Below, piece after piece: positions 34,346-46,565 of a stretch of 64,000 nucleotides of DNA. The stretch spans positions 4,602,464 through 4,666,463 of the forward strand of contig NC_090185.1 in the NCBI RefSeq assembly GCF_024679245.1, read 5' to 3'. Source of the DNA: Pseudorasbora parva (taxonomy: Eukaryota > Chordata > Actinopteri > Cypriniformes > Gobionidae). A model generated the notes under the pieces. That model ran no database searches and was not told the origin of the DNA. It saw nothing but the letters and a program-made list of their open reading frames with translations. Position 1 is the stretch's first letter, and each line of letters opens with the position of its first letter. Position numbers and translations under genes: made by a program.

Positions 34346-35600
34346 CAGAGTGAGGAAAATTAGTATGTTTATTATTTATTATCCTAAATTAGATGCACCT
34401 GTTTGAGGTCGTTAGCCCCATACAATCATTAAGAATCCAACTACTAACATGGCCAAGACCAAAGAGCTGTCTGAAGACACTAGGGACAAAATTGTACACC
34501 TCCACAAGGCTGGAAAGGGCTACGGGGAAAGGGCCCTCAGACTGAGGCTCCATGCAAGATCTCACCTCGTGGGGTCTCAATGATCATAAGAAAGGTGAGA
34601 AATCAGCCCAGAACTGCACAGGAGGAGCTGGTCAATGACCTGAAAAGAGCTGGGACCACCGTTTCCAAGGTTACTGTTGGTAATACACGAAGATATCATG
34701 GTTTGAAATCATTCATGGCACGGAAGGTTCCCCTGCTTAAACCAGCGCATGTCCAGGCCCGTCTTAAGTTTGCCAACGACCATTTGGATGATCCAGAGGA
34801 GTTATGGGAAAAACTCATGTGGTCAGATGAGACCAAAATAGAACTTTTTGGTCATAATTCCACTAAACGTGTTTGGAGGAAGAAGAATGATGAGTACCAT
34901 CCCAAGAACACCATCCCTACTGTGAAGCATGGGGGTGGTAACATCATGCTGTGGGGGTGTTTTTCTGCACATGGGACAGGGCGACTGCACTGTATTAAGG
35001 AGAGGATGAACAGGGCCATGTATTGCAAGATTTTGGGGAACAACCTCCTTCCCTCAGTTAGAGCATTGAAGATGGGTCGAGGCTGGGTCTTCCAACATGA
35101 CAATGACCCGAAGCACACAGCCAGGATAACCAAGGAGTGGCTCTGTAAGAAGCATATCAAGTTTCTGGCATGGCCTAGCCAGTCTCCAGACCTAAACCCA
35201 ATAGAGACTCTTTGGAGGGATCTCAAACTCTGTTTTTCTCAGCGACAGGCCAGAAACCTGACTGATCTAGAGAAGATCTGTGTGGAGGAGTGGGCCAAAA
35301 TCCCTCCTGCAGTGTGTGCAAACCTGGTGAAAAACTACAGGAAACGCTTGACCTCTGTAATTGCAAACAAAGGCTACTGTACCAAATATTAACATTGATT
35401 TTCTCAGATGTTCAAATACTTGTTTGCAGCTCTATCATACAAATAAATAGTTAAAAAATCATACACTGTAATTTTCTATTTTTTTTAGATTATGTCTCTC
35501 ACAGTGGACATGCACTGGCGATGACAATTTCAGACCCCTCCATGATTTCTAAGTGGGAGAACTTGCAAAATAGCAGGATGTTTAAATACTTTCCTCACTG
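34346..35600 (+). mobile_element. Tc1/mariner element, CAGTGAGGAAA-type termini
   Basis: Left end CAGAGTGAGGAAAATTAGTA (two extra bases) and right end ATACTTTCCTCACTG are inverted repeats. TA lies directly outside both (34344-34345 and 35601-35602). It encodes a transposase with a damaged N-terminus (34449-35392). The family differs from the 8296/55879 pair. Confidence 0.95.
34449..35392 (+). pseudogene. Tc1 transposase with intact catalytic domain, broken DNA-binding part
   Basis: From ATG (34449) it reads [20 protein letters not shown], then loses frame and hits TGA near 34579. Part of the N-terminal helix-turn-helix region appears deleted just before. A second frame (34580-35392, 270 codons) carries the rest of the DNA-binding linker and a complete DDE domain: [12 protein letters not shown] (first D), [12 protein letters not shown] (second D), [14 protein letters not shown] (E), ending at a natural stop. 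The protein could not bind its ends normally. The long open catalytic frame suggests a fairly recent copy. Confidence 0.93.
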
Positions 35601-35602
35601 TA

Positions 35603-36288
35603 TATATAAACATAACAAAATTAAATAATATTAAACCTGAAAAACATGAACATTTAAATTAATAAATTTAAGGCTGTTAAATTTTAGTCTCAGTCAACTT
35701 TGGCAACCTTTAAAAAAATATAAAATAAATATTCGTACAATATTAAAACCAACACTGATAGACTGAAAACTACGCTGGAATGCCAAACCTGATCAAATCA
35801 AACAGAAATCATAACTTCAAACTGACGGTAACCTCGCTGACCATCTTCCCGAGCAGCAAGTTGTGCGTTTCATGTAGTGATGTGAGATGATGGTTTTGGC
35901 AGACCCCGTCCTCTTTTACTCAGGCTCCTGGGTGACGTCCTCAGACAAGCGTGGCTAATAAGGGTCCATCAGCGGCGATTACAGGCGGTTCTCCAAACCA
36001 AATTCCCTCCAGTCTCCTGCTGGCATCATGCAGAAGAAGCTGGCTTTTGGCCATCGTCCTCCCGGCCCTCATGCAACAGATCCCGCAGGAGCGTTTCTGG
36101 GAGGAGCGCAAACAGAGATGGGCAAGATTCAGTCGGATCGCCGGGAACATGCAGTGATAAAATACTCCTTAGATGCCGAGCGTCTGCCAAATTCATGCAT
36201 ACATGGCTGAGTTTAGTGTTGTGTGGTTTTACAGCCACTACAGTGTGAAGCTTCGTGAGTGAATCTCACAACAGTCACATTTCACTTT
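35603..36288. other. Unassigned stretch
   Basis: AT-rich to 35800, then GC-balanced 35840-36200 without repeats. Overlapping frames on both strands in 35941-36238 have no recognisable domain. Possible non-coding element. Confidence 0.3.
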
Positions 36289-36292
36289 AAAT

Positions 36293-37330
36293 TTTAGATT
36301 AGCGTTATAGTATTAAAGTGCCCTACTGGTTAGCTGCTAATGCTAACAACAATGGACTGTTTTAACAAAGCTGCCAGCGCACTAGCCAATAATGTGTGAG
36401 GAAGTTAGTTAATATCTAATTTTTTGATATAATATCCTGAAAACAATGTCTTATCAATTAAGCTAACTTATTAGATTAGCATTATAGTATTAAAGTGCCC
36501 TACTGGTTAGCTGCTAATGCTAACAACAATGGACTGTTTTAACAAAGCTGCCAGCGCACTAGCCAATAATGTGTGAGGAAGTTAGTTAATATCTAATTTT
36601 TTGATATAATATCCTGAAAACAATGTCTTATCAACTAAGCTCACTTATTAACTTAGCGTTATAGTATTAAAGTGTCCTACTGGTTAGCTGCTAATGCTAA
36701 CAACAATGGGCTGATTTAACAAAGCTGCCAGCGCACTAGCCAATAATGTGTGAGGAAGTTAGCTAATATCTCATTTTTTGATATAATATCCTGAAAACAA
36801 TGTCTTATCAATTAAGCTAACTTATTAACTTAACATTATAGTATTAAAGTTTCCTACTGGTTAGCTGCTAATGCTAACAACAATGGACTGATTTAACAAA
36901 GCTGCCAACTCACTAGCCAATAATGTGTGAGGAAGTTAGCTAATATCTCATTTTTTGATATAATATCCTGAAAACAATGTCTTATCAACTAAGCTAACTT
37001 ATTAGATTAGCGTTATAGTATTAAAGTGTCCTACTGGTTAGCTGCTAATGCTAACAACAATGGGATCATTTAACAAAGCCGCCAGCGCACTAGCCAATAA
37101 TGTGTGAGGAAGTTAGTTAATATCTCATTTTTTGATATAATATCCTGAAATAAATGTCTTATCAACTAAGCTAACTTATTTGATTGGCATTATAGTATTA
37201 AAGTGCCCTACTGGTTAGCTGCTAATGCTAACAAAAATGGGATCATTTAACAAACCTGCCAGCGCACTAGCCAATAATGTGTGAGGAAGTTAGCTTCTAT
37301 CTTATTTCTTGACATTATATCCATAGTCTC
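36293..37330 (+). repeat. 177-bp satellite, about six units
   Basis: The landmark TATTAAAGT recurs at 36311, 36488, 36665, 36842, 37019 and 37196, an exact 177-bp spacing. Units differ by a few percent. Each contains GGTTAGCTGCTAATGCTAAC and GATATAATATCCTGAAA. The array is followed by a 310-bp spacer and then an inverted, irregular array of the same unit. Confidence 0.97.
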
Positions 37331-37638
37331 AACTACCCCCACCCCACCCCGCATTTTAAAGTAAACACGGTGCATGAATCGTTTTTGCTCGCTCTTGTCC
37401 TTCCCAATGCTTCTTTTGGCTCTGCCATGTCTAATTCACACCGCGCAGAACCGCTCAGAACTTTATGTAAAACCTGCAGATGGTCAGTTTTTCAGAGCAC
37501 TTCCTCCAGACAGTAACACTGACACAGTAAAAGCACAATATTTCAACCTCACACTGGCACTGGACACAGCGAGCATCCCAATATCACAGCTCACACAGAA
37601 ATCACACCGCATGGATGATTTGCTAAAGCTAACTTCCT
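37331..37638. other. Spacer between inverted satellite arrays
   Basis: Unique sequence with a 95-codon frame (37374-37661) that begins with a hydrophobic, signal-like stretch (LLSFPMLLLALPCLIHTA). The frame runs into the satellite and has no recognisable domain, so I do not call it a gene. Confidence 0.5.
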
Positions 37639-37639
37639 T

Positions 37640-38425
37640 ACACATTAGGCCCATTGGCTAGTGCGCTAGTAGCTTCATTAAATCAGCTCGTTGTTAGCAT
37701 TAGCAGCTAACCAGCAGGATACTATAATGCGACATTGCTTTCAGGACATTTTATATCAAGAAATGAGATAGAAGGTAAATTCCTCACACGTACACTGGTT
37801 AAATCTTGGCTTGGTTAAATCAGCTCATTGTTGTTAGAATTAGCAGCTAGCCAGTAGGCCTCTACAACTCTAGGTTAATAAGTTAGCATAGTTGATGAAA
37901 CATTGTTTTCAGGATATTATATCAAGAAATTAGATATTAGCTAACTTCCTCACACGTTATTGTCTAGTGCAATGGCAGCTTTGTTAAATCAGCTCATTGT
38001 TGTTAGCATTAGCAGCTAGCCAGTAGGGCACTTACAACGCCAGGTTAATAAGTTAGCATAGTTGATGAGACATTGTTTTCAGGACATTATATCAAGAATT
38101 GTCTAGTGGCAGCTTCCTTGCATCAGGCCATTGTTGTTAGCATTAGCAGCCAACCAGCAGGTTCTTTAATACTGTAACATTACGTTAATAATTTAGCATC
38201 GTTTACGAGACGCTGTTTTCAGGACATTTTATGTCAAGAAATGAGATATAAGCTAACTTCCTCACACACTGGCTAGTGCACTGTTAGTTTAGCATGTGTT
38301 AACATTAACAGCTAACCTTTAAATTCATACTATAATGGCTAATTAATCATTCTAGTTGATGTTAGCTGAGTTTACAATGCTTTTAGGATATGCTTTATAA
38401 AAGAATGAGATGCTGTCTTGCCTTG
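37640..38425 (-). repeat. Inverted, decayed copy of the 177-bp satellite
   Basis: Reverse-complement units are visible through the repeated words TTAGCATTAGCAGCTA, CATTGTTTTCAGGA and TAGCTAACTTCCTCACAC. Spacing is irregular (about 135-170 bp) because of deletions. Together with 36293-37330 it forms a large imperfect palindrome. Confidence 0.88.
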
Positions 38426-38429
38426 CTAA

Positions 38430-39944
38430 AAACAATCCGGTTGATTAGCTGGTCGATCAACCACCAAATATAAATCAGTAACCTTTAGAATTTGACCTCT
38501 TCAACTTGACAGAAACATTAAAAACACATAAAAAGACAACATGAGACATGATTAGCATTAGCAAAAATCTACATACAGTGTAGAGAGAGCTCAGTTGTGT
38601 CGAGACGGATCTTAGAAATGAATAGCAGAATAAAATGATGGGTTGAGAAGCTCCTGTAATGAAATGCAGAGGATCCCGCTCGTTAATTAATTCGTCTGTT
38701 GAGCCATCACAGGTCACAGGCTAAAGCGCTAAAGCTAGTGCCGCCCAGTCAGCTGCAGACACATCGTAATTACATGCTTCCCTGCTTATTGGCCACCACT
38801 TATTCTTTTTAATTACTTTGTTTGTGTCCATAGAAAAAAAAAACACACACAGAGGTATGCTAGCGCTCAGTGTCACCAACAATCTGTCAGGATGCTATGA
38901 TAATTTATGGTTAGCATGAATAGCGTTTAATATTTGCCCATTTATAAGTGTTATGGTAGACATAATGACACAAGGGCTGAGGTAATAATTACATCCTGTT
39001 AAAAAACTAGTGCAAAAGTCGCAAATGCTAACGTGTGAAGATGTTATAGCCGGTGTTTGAAATGTATTAGAGCTTGTTGAACGGTTATAAAATAGATGTG
39101 AATTTTTAAGGCATGTTCGCAAAAGAAAAACACAGATAAAATGCCTAGCTGTAAATATTTCATTGTTGTACCGCATTGATTTCTTAAATCTATAATAGTG
39201 CCCCTGAGCTCTTATTTGCTGTTCTGCCGTGTCTAATATGCTTCTTTGAGCACGTTTCTGAGGTGAAACCAGTTCAGATTTGGCCGCGGGTGATAAGAGC
39301 CCCTCTCCACCTGACGCCCGTTCTCCGCTCGCTCCTCGTTCCCCCGCGCTCCGGAGCCGAGACCTAATCCCGCTCGCGTGGAGGCGGCATTTTGTTGAGA
39401 GCGAGCTGACACTGACCTTCAGTTTTCATCCTACCAATTTCTCTGTACTTTCAAGGAAGTATGAATCTAATTTAGGCCTGGGAGCTTCACGCCGCTCGTC
39501 TTTGATCTTCAGCTCTCGACGAGTACAAAGAGACGTCGAAAGAGAACGGCAGAAAATCAAGAGAGGGACAGACGGAGAGAGAGAGAGAGAGAGAGAAGGG
39601 GAATAATCCCACTTCCTAGAGCTGACAAAGTGACACATTTGTACATCGAGTCACAAGAAACACAAAATACACCGAAAATATTGGGTGAAATATTGAACAG
39701 CATTAATAATTTAAACAAAGTACCTAAGGTGAAATATAGCACTTAAGGTGGTGTGAAATCAGATTAGGAATGTTCCAGAGAAAAAGGTATTCGCAGCACA
39801 TTAGTTGAAATGAAAACAGTTCACATTTCTGTGTGAAACCGTGATCCGAATATCACAAGACGTTAGCATACGCAACATGCCAAAAATGTCAAAGAAAATG
39901 GATACACCTTTTTTTGTACTTGCAAAAAAAAGTATACTTTTATA
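38430..39944. other. Single-copy stretch with possible non-coding elements
   Basis: No mobile-element ends. 38730-38830 has CAGCTGCAGACACATCGTAA followed by TTACATGC and TTTTAATTACTTTG cores; 39270-39560 is GC-rich and ends in a short (GA)n at about 39576. An open frame at 39280-39606 is low-complexity Arg/Ser/Pro and unsupported. Confidence 0.3.
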
Positions 39945-39948
39945 CTTA

Positions 39949-41391
39949 TGTAACCCTGGGCAAATTTGGGTTAATAATACCTGTTGATTATTGACAATGG
40001 TACAGGAACATTTTAATTGTTCCTATTCAAGGTTAATTTGTTAATGTTTATGTTTAGAAAAAATGTTAACCTGTATTTATAACCTCGGTATGCAAATATG
40101 GTTTAGCAGAGTCATTCTCCCTGATTGGCTTATAAAGTAATGGTCCCACCTCCTTTGGCGGCAGGTGTATTCTTATTGGTGGGTTACGACTGACGCGGGG
40201 GAGAGAAAGAGAGAGAGAGAGAGAGAGAGTGAGGTGACGCAAGTTTTTTGTCTCCGATGGGCGCAGAGGTTTTAAAAAGTGATTATTTGAAGTGTAAAGG
40301 GGTGTTTTCACAACGAATTCACTCTGTCATTGTTTTAAAGAGTCTAAATATCGTTTGCGGTCTCCTTAGAGTATTATATATGAGTTTTATGGACTAAGTA
40401 TCACGTAAGCAGCACTGTTTACGTTTGGACAGAGACCGTTATTTCTAAGGACAGTTGATGAATCATCGAGAGACTGGGAGTAACGTAAATTCGAGAAGGA
40501 CACCGTTGGAGGACAGACGCGGTCGCTGATCGGATCGCGTTGTTTATCACCGAAGGACCACCCCAGATAGCGCTCGTGAGGCAACGCGTGATTCGGAGTT
40601 CCCCTGGCACCGCTGGACAGTAACGTCACACTGCGTTGCGGAAGTTTCCAGCCGGCATAGGAGCAATTGAGAACCGGAGCGGGCCGTTGGACCTACGTGT
40701 TTGATTTAACGGATCGAGGTACTGTCCATTGTTTCTATTGCTCATTGGAGTGAAGAGGCCATTTGTGTTTTACGGGCCACAACGCACCCTAGCAACGACT
40801 CAGGCCTGCAGCGGTGGGGTTGGTGAATGTGTGTTTGTGCGCGCGCGTGTGTGTGTGTGTGTGGGCCCACATTTATTTAAGTTTGATGTCTATATGTTTA
40901 CTGTTGTTATTGTTTCGTTATGGTTACATCAAACCTTAACATTACATAGACTGAGGGTCTAATTTCCCTGCCTTTATGAGAATATAGGGTTGCTGTTGAA
41001 ATAATCTACTCAGTAGAGAATTTAAAGTTTACAGTTCCTTTATTTGGGGTGCGTATATTACTTGTTCTATTACTATTTATTGTATTGGTTTATTTATTGA
41101 CATATTTATCTATTTATTCCTATTTTTAAGTATTTTATATCTACGCTCTGTGATAATAAAACCTTGTAGTGTGATATTTAACTATACTTACCTGTATTGT
41201 GACGTCTTTTAACGTTTTTACCACACATCTCATTACAACAAAAAAGTTAAGGATCAGTTTATAACTAATTTAATACCAGAGGTAGGAAATAAGTAATAAT
41301 AACTTGTCGAGAGACATATTTTCTGAACCCGCTGCTCCCCCCTAATAGAACTTAGGAGTGGTGACATCCTAAGAGGGGAGGGGGCGCTACA
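39949..41391 (+). mobile_element. Solo LTR of an endogenous retroelement
   Basis: It starts TGTAACCCTGGGC and ends GGGGGCGCTACA, with the 4-bp direct repeat CTTA directly outside (39945-39948 and 41392-41395). Inside, in order: an ATTGG box and TATAAA near 40125-40136, a (GA)n tract near 40203-40229, and AATAAA at 41155-41160, consistent with U3, R and U5. There is no second LTR, primer site or internal coding region, so it is the product of LTR-LTR recombination. The parent family (gypsy, BEL or retrovirus-like) cannot be told from this. Confidence 0.82.
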
Positions 41392-41662
41392 CTTATAATA
41401 CAGGTGGAAATGTATTCATTAAAAATAAAAATATATATTCTTATCACATGAAAAGTGACGACGATCAAAGACTTCTAAAGAAAACCAAGAGTTTATGAAA
41501 TTCCTCACGTTACAAATGGCCACTAAAGGGTTAATTCAGCCAAAAAGCAAGACTTTCGTTCATATTCTTAATGAAATCTGAGCGATTTCTTTCCCATCTT
41601 GGACTGTCAAATTTTGAAACAACATGAGGTTGAGTTAATGGTTATGGAATTTTATTTTTGAA

Positions 41663-44250
41663 ATGATCAGACAGTGCACTATATAGGGGATAGGGAACGA
41701 TCAGACAGTGCACTATATAAGGGATAGGGAACGATCAGACAGTGCACTACATATAGGGGATAGAGAACAAACAGACAATGCACTACATATAGGGGATAGG
41801 GAACGATCAGACAGTGCTCTATATAGGGGATAGGGAACGATCAGACAGTGCTCTATATAGGGGATAGGGAACGATCAGACAGTGCACTATATAGGGGATA
41901 GGGAACGATCAGACAGTGCACTATATAGGGGATAGGGAACGATCAGACAGTGCACTACATAGGGGATAGGGAACAAACAGACAATGCACTACATATAGGG
42001 GATAGGGAACGATCAGACAGTGCACTATATAGGGGATATGGAACGATCAGACAGTGCACTATATAGGGGATAGGGAACGATCAGACAGTGCACTATATGG
42101 GGGATAGAGAACGATCAGACAGTGCACTATATAGGGGATAGGGAACGATCAGACAGTGCACTATATAGGGGATAGGGAACGATCGGACAGTGCACTATAT
42201 AGGGGATATGGAACGATCAGAATGTGCACTATATAGGGGATAGGGAATGATCAGACAGTGCACTATATAGGGGATAGGGAACGATCAGAATGTGCACTAT
42301 ATAGGTAATAGGGAACGATCAGACAGTGCACTATATAGGGGATAGAGAACGATCAGACAGTGCTCTATATAGGGGATAGGGAACGATCAGACAGTGCTCT
42401 ATATATGGGATAGGGAACGAAATAGACAGTGCACTATATAGGGGATAGGGAACGATCAGAATGTGCACTATATAGGTAATAGGGAACGATCAGACAGTGC
42501 ACTATATAGGGGATAGAGAACGATCAGACAGTGCTCTATATAGGGGATAGGGAACGATCAGACAGTGCTCTATATATGGGATAGGGAACGAAATAGACAG
42601 TGCACTATATAGGGGATAGGGAACGATCAGACAGTGCACTATATAGGGGATAGGGAACGATCAGACAGTGCTCTATATAGGGGATAGGGAACGATCAGAC
42701 AGTGCTCTATATAGGGGATAGGGAACGATCAGACAGTGCACTATATAGGGGTTAGGGAACGATTAGACAGTGCACTATATAGGGGATAGGGAACGATCAG
42801 ACAGTGCACTATATAGGGGATAGGGAACGATCAGACAGTGCTCTATATAGGGGATAGGGAACGATCAGACAGTGCACTATATAGGGGATAGGGAACGATC
42901 AGACAGTGCACTATATAGGGGTTAGGGAACGATTAGACAGTGCACTATATAGGGGATAGGGAACGATCAGACAGTGCACTATATAGGGGATAAGGAAAGA
43001 TCAGACAGTGCACTATATAGGGGATAGGGAACGAATAGATAGTGCACTATATAGGGGATAGGGAACGATTAGACAGTACACTATATAGGGGAAAGAACGA
43101 TCAGACAGTGCACTATATAGGGGATAGAGAACAATCAGACAGTGCTCTATATAGGGGATAGAGAGCGATCAGACAGTGCACTATATAGGGGATAGGGAAC
43201 GATCAGACGGTGCACTATATAGGGGATAGGGAACGATCAGACAGTGCACTATATAGGGGATATGGAACGATCAGACAGTGCACTATATAGGGGATAGGGA
43301 ACGATCAGACAGTGCTCTATATAGGGGAAATAGAATGATCAGACAGTGCACTATATAGGGGATAGGGAATGATCAGACATTGCACTATATAGGGGTTAGG
43401 GAACGATCAGACAGTGCACTATATAGGGGATGGGGAACGATCAGACTGTGCACTATATAGGGGATAGGGAACGATCAGACAGTGCACTATATAGGGGATG
43501 GGGAACGATCAGACAGTGCACTATAGGGGATAGGGAACGATCAGACAGTGCACTATTTAGGGGTTAGGGAGCGATCAGACAGTGCACTATATAGGGGATA
43601 GGGAAAGATCAGACAGTGCACTATATAGGGGATAAGGATAGATCAGACAGTGCGCTGTATGGGGATGGGGAACGATCCGACAGTGCACTATATAGGGGAT
43701 AGGGGACGATTCAGACAGTGCACTATATAGGGGATAGGGAACGATCAGACAGTGCTCTATATAGGGGATAGGGAATGATCAGACAGTGCACTATATAGGG
43801 GATAGGGAACGATCAGACAGTGCTCTATATAGGGGATAGGGAATGATCAGACAGTGCACTATAGGGGGTAGGGAACGATCAGAATGTGCACTATATAGGG
43901 GATAGGGAACGATCAGACAGTACACTACATAGGGGATAGGGAACGATCAGAATGTGCACTATATAAGGGGCTAGGGCACAATCAGACAGTACACTATAGG
44001 GGATAGAGAACGATCAGAATGTGCACTATATAAGGGGCTAGGGCACAATCAGACAGTGCACTATATAGGGGATAGGGAACAATTAGACAGTGCTCTATAA
44101 AGGGAATAGGGAACAATCAGAATGCGCACTATATAGGGGATAGAGAACGATCAGAGTGTGCACTATATAGGGGATAGGGCACAATCAGACAGTGCACTAC
44201 ATAGGGGATAGGGAACGATCAGACATTGCTCTATATAGGGGATAGGGAAC
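41663..44250. repeat. 34-bp minisatellite, about 75 units
   Basis: Consensus unit includes GATCAGACAGTGCACTATAT followed by AGGGGATAGGGAAC; measured spacing is 34 bp, with occasional 35-36. Variants CTCTATATAG and GAATGTGCAC recur in blocks, showing higher-order duplication. The unit resembles ends of fish DNA transposons ending in CACTATATAGGG. There are no unique spacers, so it is not CRISPR-like. Confidence 0.97.
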
Positions 44251-45890
44251 TATACCGTAAACAGTTCCCTATATACTCGCCCCAATGTAAAAATGCTTGT
44301 TTCACCTTATGTTAGTGTCAGTGAACTCCAACTGCTCTTCTGGAGACACAATAGCACAAAGTGAATCATGTGATCAAGTTGACACAGACCAGAAAACGTA
44401 AAGACTCCTTTAAATTCGGCACAGAATGCTGTATTTTAAAGCAACATGGCAATTAGAAGGAGAAACGGTTAGAGATTAGGAGGAAACTGCAGCTTTATCA
44501 AGCTCAATGACTTTGGACAAGCTGTGATATAAACTAAACTCTATTGGCTGTTTTAAAAAAGGGGAGGAGCTGCTCGATATGCCTGCCCTGTCTGTTCGGC
44601 GCGTCAACACACTGAATAATGCTGCGCCTTTCAAAGCACTTCAATGGGACTTCATTATGTGGAAATTGTCCAAATTTCACATTCTAATATTTGTGACATG
44701 CTAACATGGTAGCTTCAACAAGATAACTTATTAAAAAAAAAGTTATGAATAAAAATTAAATTAACAAATATATATTTAAAGATTTTAAATACTTATATTG
44801 AGTCATTTATGAATTGAAAATAAAAGTATTTTTTTTTCACTATGAAATATGATGTACAGAATCGAATACACAACTGTGGCGTCTTTTCTGTGTGTAAGTG
44901 GGATTGTTCGCATTTCCAAAGGTCCAATTAAGTGCAGAATCTGAGTGAGCACTGAAGAGGCCATTGTTTAGTTGTCGCCGTGTTTTAGTGCCAAACCACC
45001 TACCCGAACAACATGTCATAATATAAAAGCAGTGAAGCAAAAGCTTTTATTTGGCTGGAGCACTTCCTCGTCATCCTCCTCTTCATTCTCCTGGCACTCA
45101 GTGGGACGGCGTCGCTCTGCCAGGCTGGATTGATATGTCTGTCAGATGGACAGGTCTGTGCGAGCCGTTCTCCCTGAGGTGGGCTGAAGACACACACACA
45201 TTAAAAGGGCTTCTGGAGTGGGCGTCCCCTGTCTGCACTTCACAAAGAGAGAGAAAATTCACTTCAATGCACTAAAAAAAACACACACACCTGTGGGACG
45301 TGGACTGCCTCTTCACACCCGGCCTAGCACGAGCTCGCCAACCGGACGCTTTCAGACACGAAGCTAAACTGAGCTTTTCACACCACAGCGGCGGGACGTC
45401 TCTCTGTCACGAGGGAGGTTTGTCTTGCGGAGAGATTACAGCGATGAAAGGAACGAAACATGACGTTTAGGGAGCTCTAGAGACTCTGAAACGGATGAGT
45501 TCGGTGTTTCTCAAGTGCTGCATCAGAAATCACATACTTCATACCACGCTCAAAATAAATAAATAACCCATTGGACAAACTCAGTTTAATTGAGGGCAAG
45601 TTTTCCATCCAATAAATATGTGTAGCCCCAGCTCATAAAAATTTAATTCATGCAATGAAATCGAATCGAGTTGGTACGTTTCCCTAAGTACCCTTCCCAA
45701 TTTAGTTTTTATTTTGTATGATTGAAGCTATTTCATAAAATAAAAAAACATTAAAATGTCTCGTGGTTAGCACAATGCTTACCAGAGGGTTCGTTTTCAG
45801 GTGACAGTTCATTTGCTCAAACAGTCAATTTACAAAATATGCTGTAAACTAATTCTTGTGTAATTTGGCGCCTTGAATTGATTATGACAA
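44251..45890. other. Unassigned stretch
   Basis: No element ends found. 45030-45480 is GC-rich and single-copy in this window, the remainder AT-rich. Open frames at 44840-45275 overlap on both strands and lack domains. Confidence 0.3.
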
Positions 45891-45892
45891 TT

Positions 45893-46077
45893 TCAGTAAA
45901 AAATGTGTTTAAAATAATGAAATTCAATCCTACCTGTGCCGCTCGTGGCTTCTAACAGAATGGGAAATAATTATCCTAAGGAAATGTTGTACTTTAGAAT
46001 TGCACCAGCTAAAGGAAGCATGTATTAAATAAAAGAGGACCCAATATTGAGCCTTGAGGAACACCACAGGATCTGAC
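45893..46077 (-). mobile_element. Non-LTR retrotransposon RT fragment, copy 1
   Basis: On the minus strand the stretch near 46040-46075 encodes SCGVPQGSILGPLLF (copy 1 begins with a change at the first residues), a conserved block of non-LTR reverse transcriptases. It loses frame afterward. The whole segment recurs at 49500-49669 with about 85-90 percent identity. Confidence 0.65.
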
Positions 46078-46129
46078 GTAAGGCCTGTGATGGCCGTGTG
46101 TGTGTGGCTTACCTGGGGAACACACACAT

Positions 46130-46314
46130 GGCCCTAGGATGCACTATGGGAAGAATCGAGCATCTGTGTGATGAGCTGAACAAACAAGTCCGATCCATGG
46201 AGGCCCCACCTCACAACTTACAGGACTTAAAGGATCTGCTGCTAACATCATGGCACCAGATACCACAGCACACCTTCAGTGGTCTAGTGGAGTTCGTGCC
46301 TCGACAGGTCAAAC
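46130..46314 (+). pseudogene. Tc1 transposase C-terminal fragment
   Basis: The frame reads APPHNLQDLKDLLLTSWHQI then PQHTFSGLVEFVPRQV, the C-terminal region of fish Tc1-type transposases. It stops at a (CA)n tract (46317-46352). The same family end is seen at 7284-7340. No catalytic motif is included. Confidence 0.75.
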
Positions 46315-46315
46315 C

Positions 46316-46316
<1 letters not shown>

Positions 46317-46352
<36 letters not shown>
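46317..46352. repeat. (CA)n microsatellite
   Basis: About 18 CA units directly after the Tc1 fragment. A second (CA)n lies at 46519-46562. Confidence 0.97.
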
Positions 46353-46354
<2 letters not shown>

Positions 46355-46357
<3 letters not shown>

Positions 46358-46517
46358 AAACATCACAGGAAACATTCTGCATTTTTACTTTCTCAAAAAA
46401 CACATCCTGTATGATTTATAAGCCTCATATTATTTATGTCCTCATATTTCACCCTCTCCTGTAATCCCCATACCCATGTCATTATACACATGTGTGTACT
46501 GATATTTCACAAAAACA

Positions 46518-46565
<48 letters not shown>

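Noticed and set aside
37374..37661. Small secreted protein suggested by a hydrophobic N-terminus
   Set aside because: The frame runs into the inverted satellite array, has no cysteine pattern or domain, and no promoter or splice support.
41663..44250. Possible CRISPR-like array with 34-bp period
   Set aside because: There are no spacers; units abut directly and vary by point changes in blocks.
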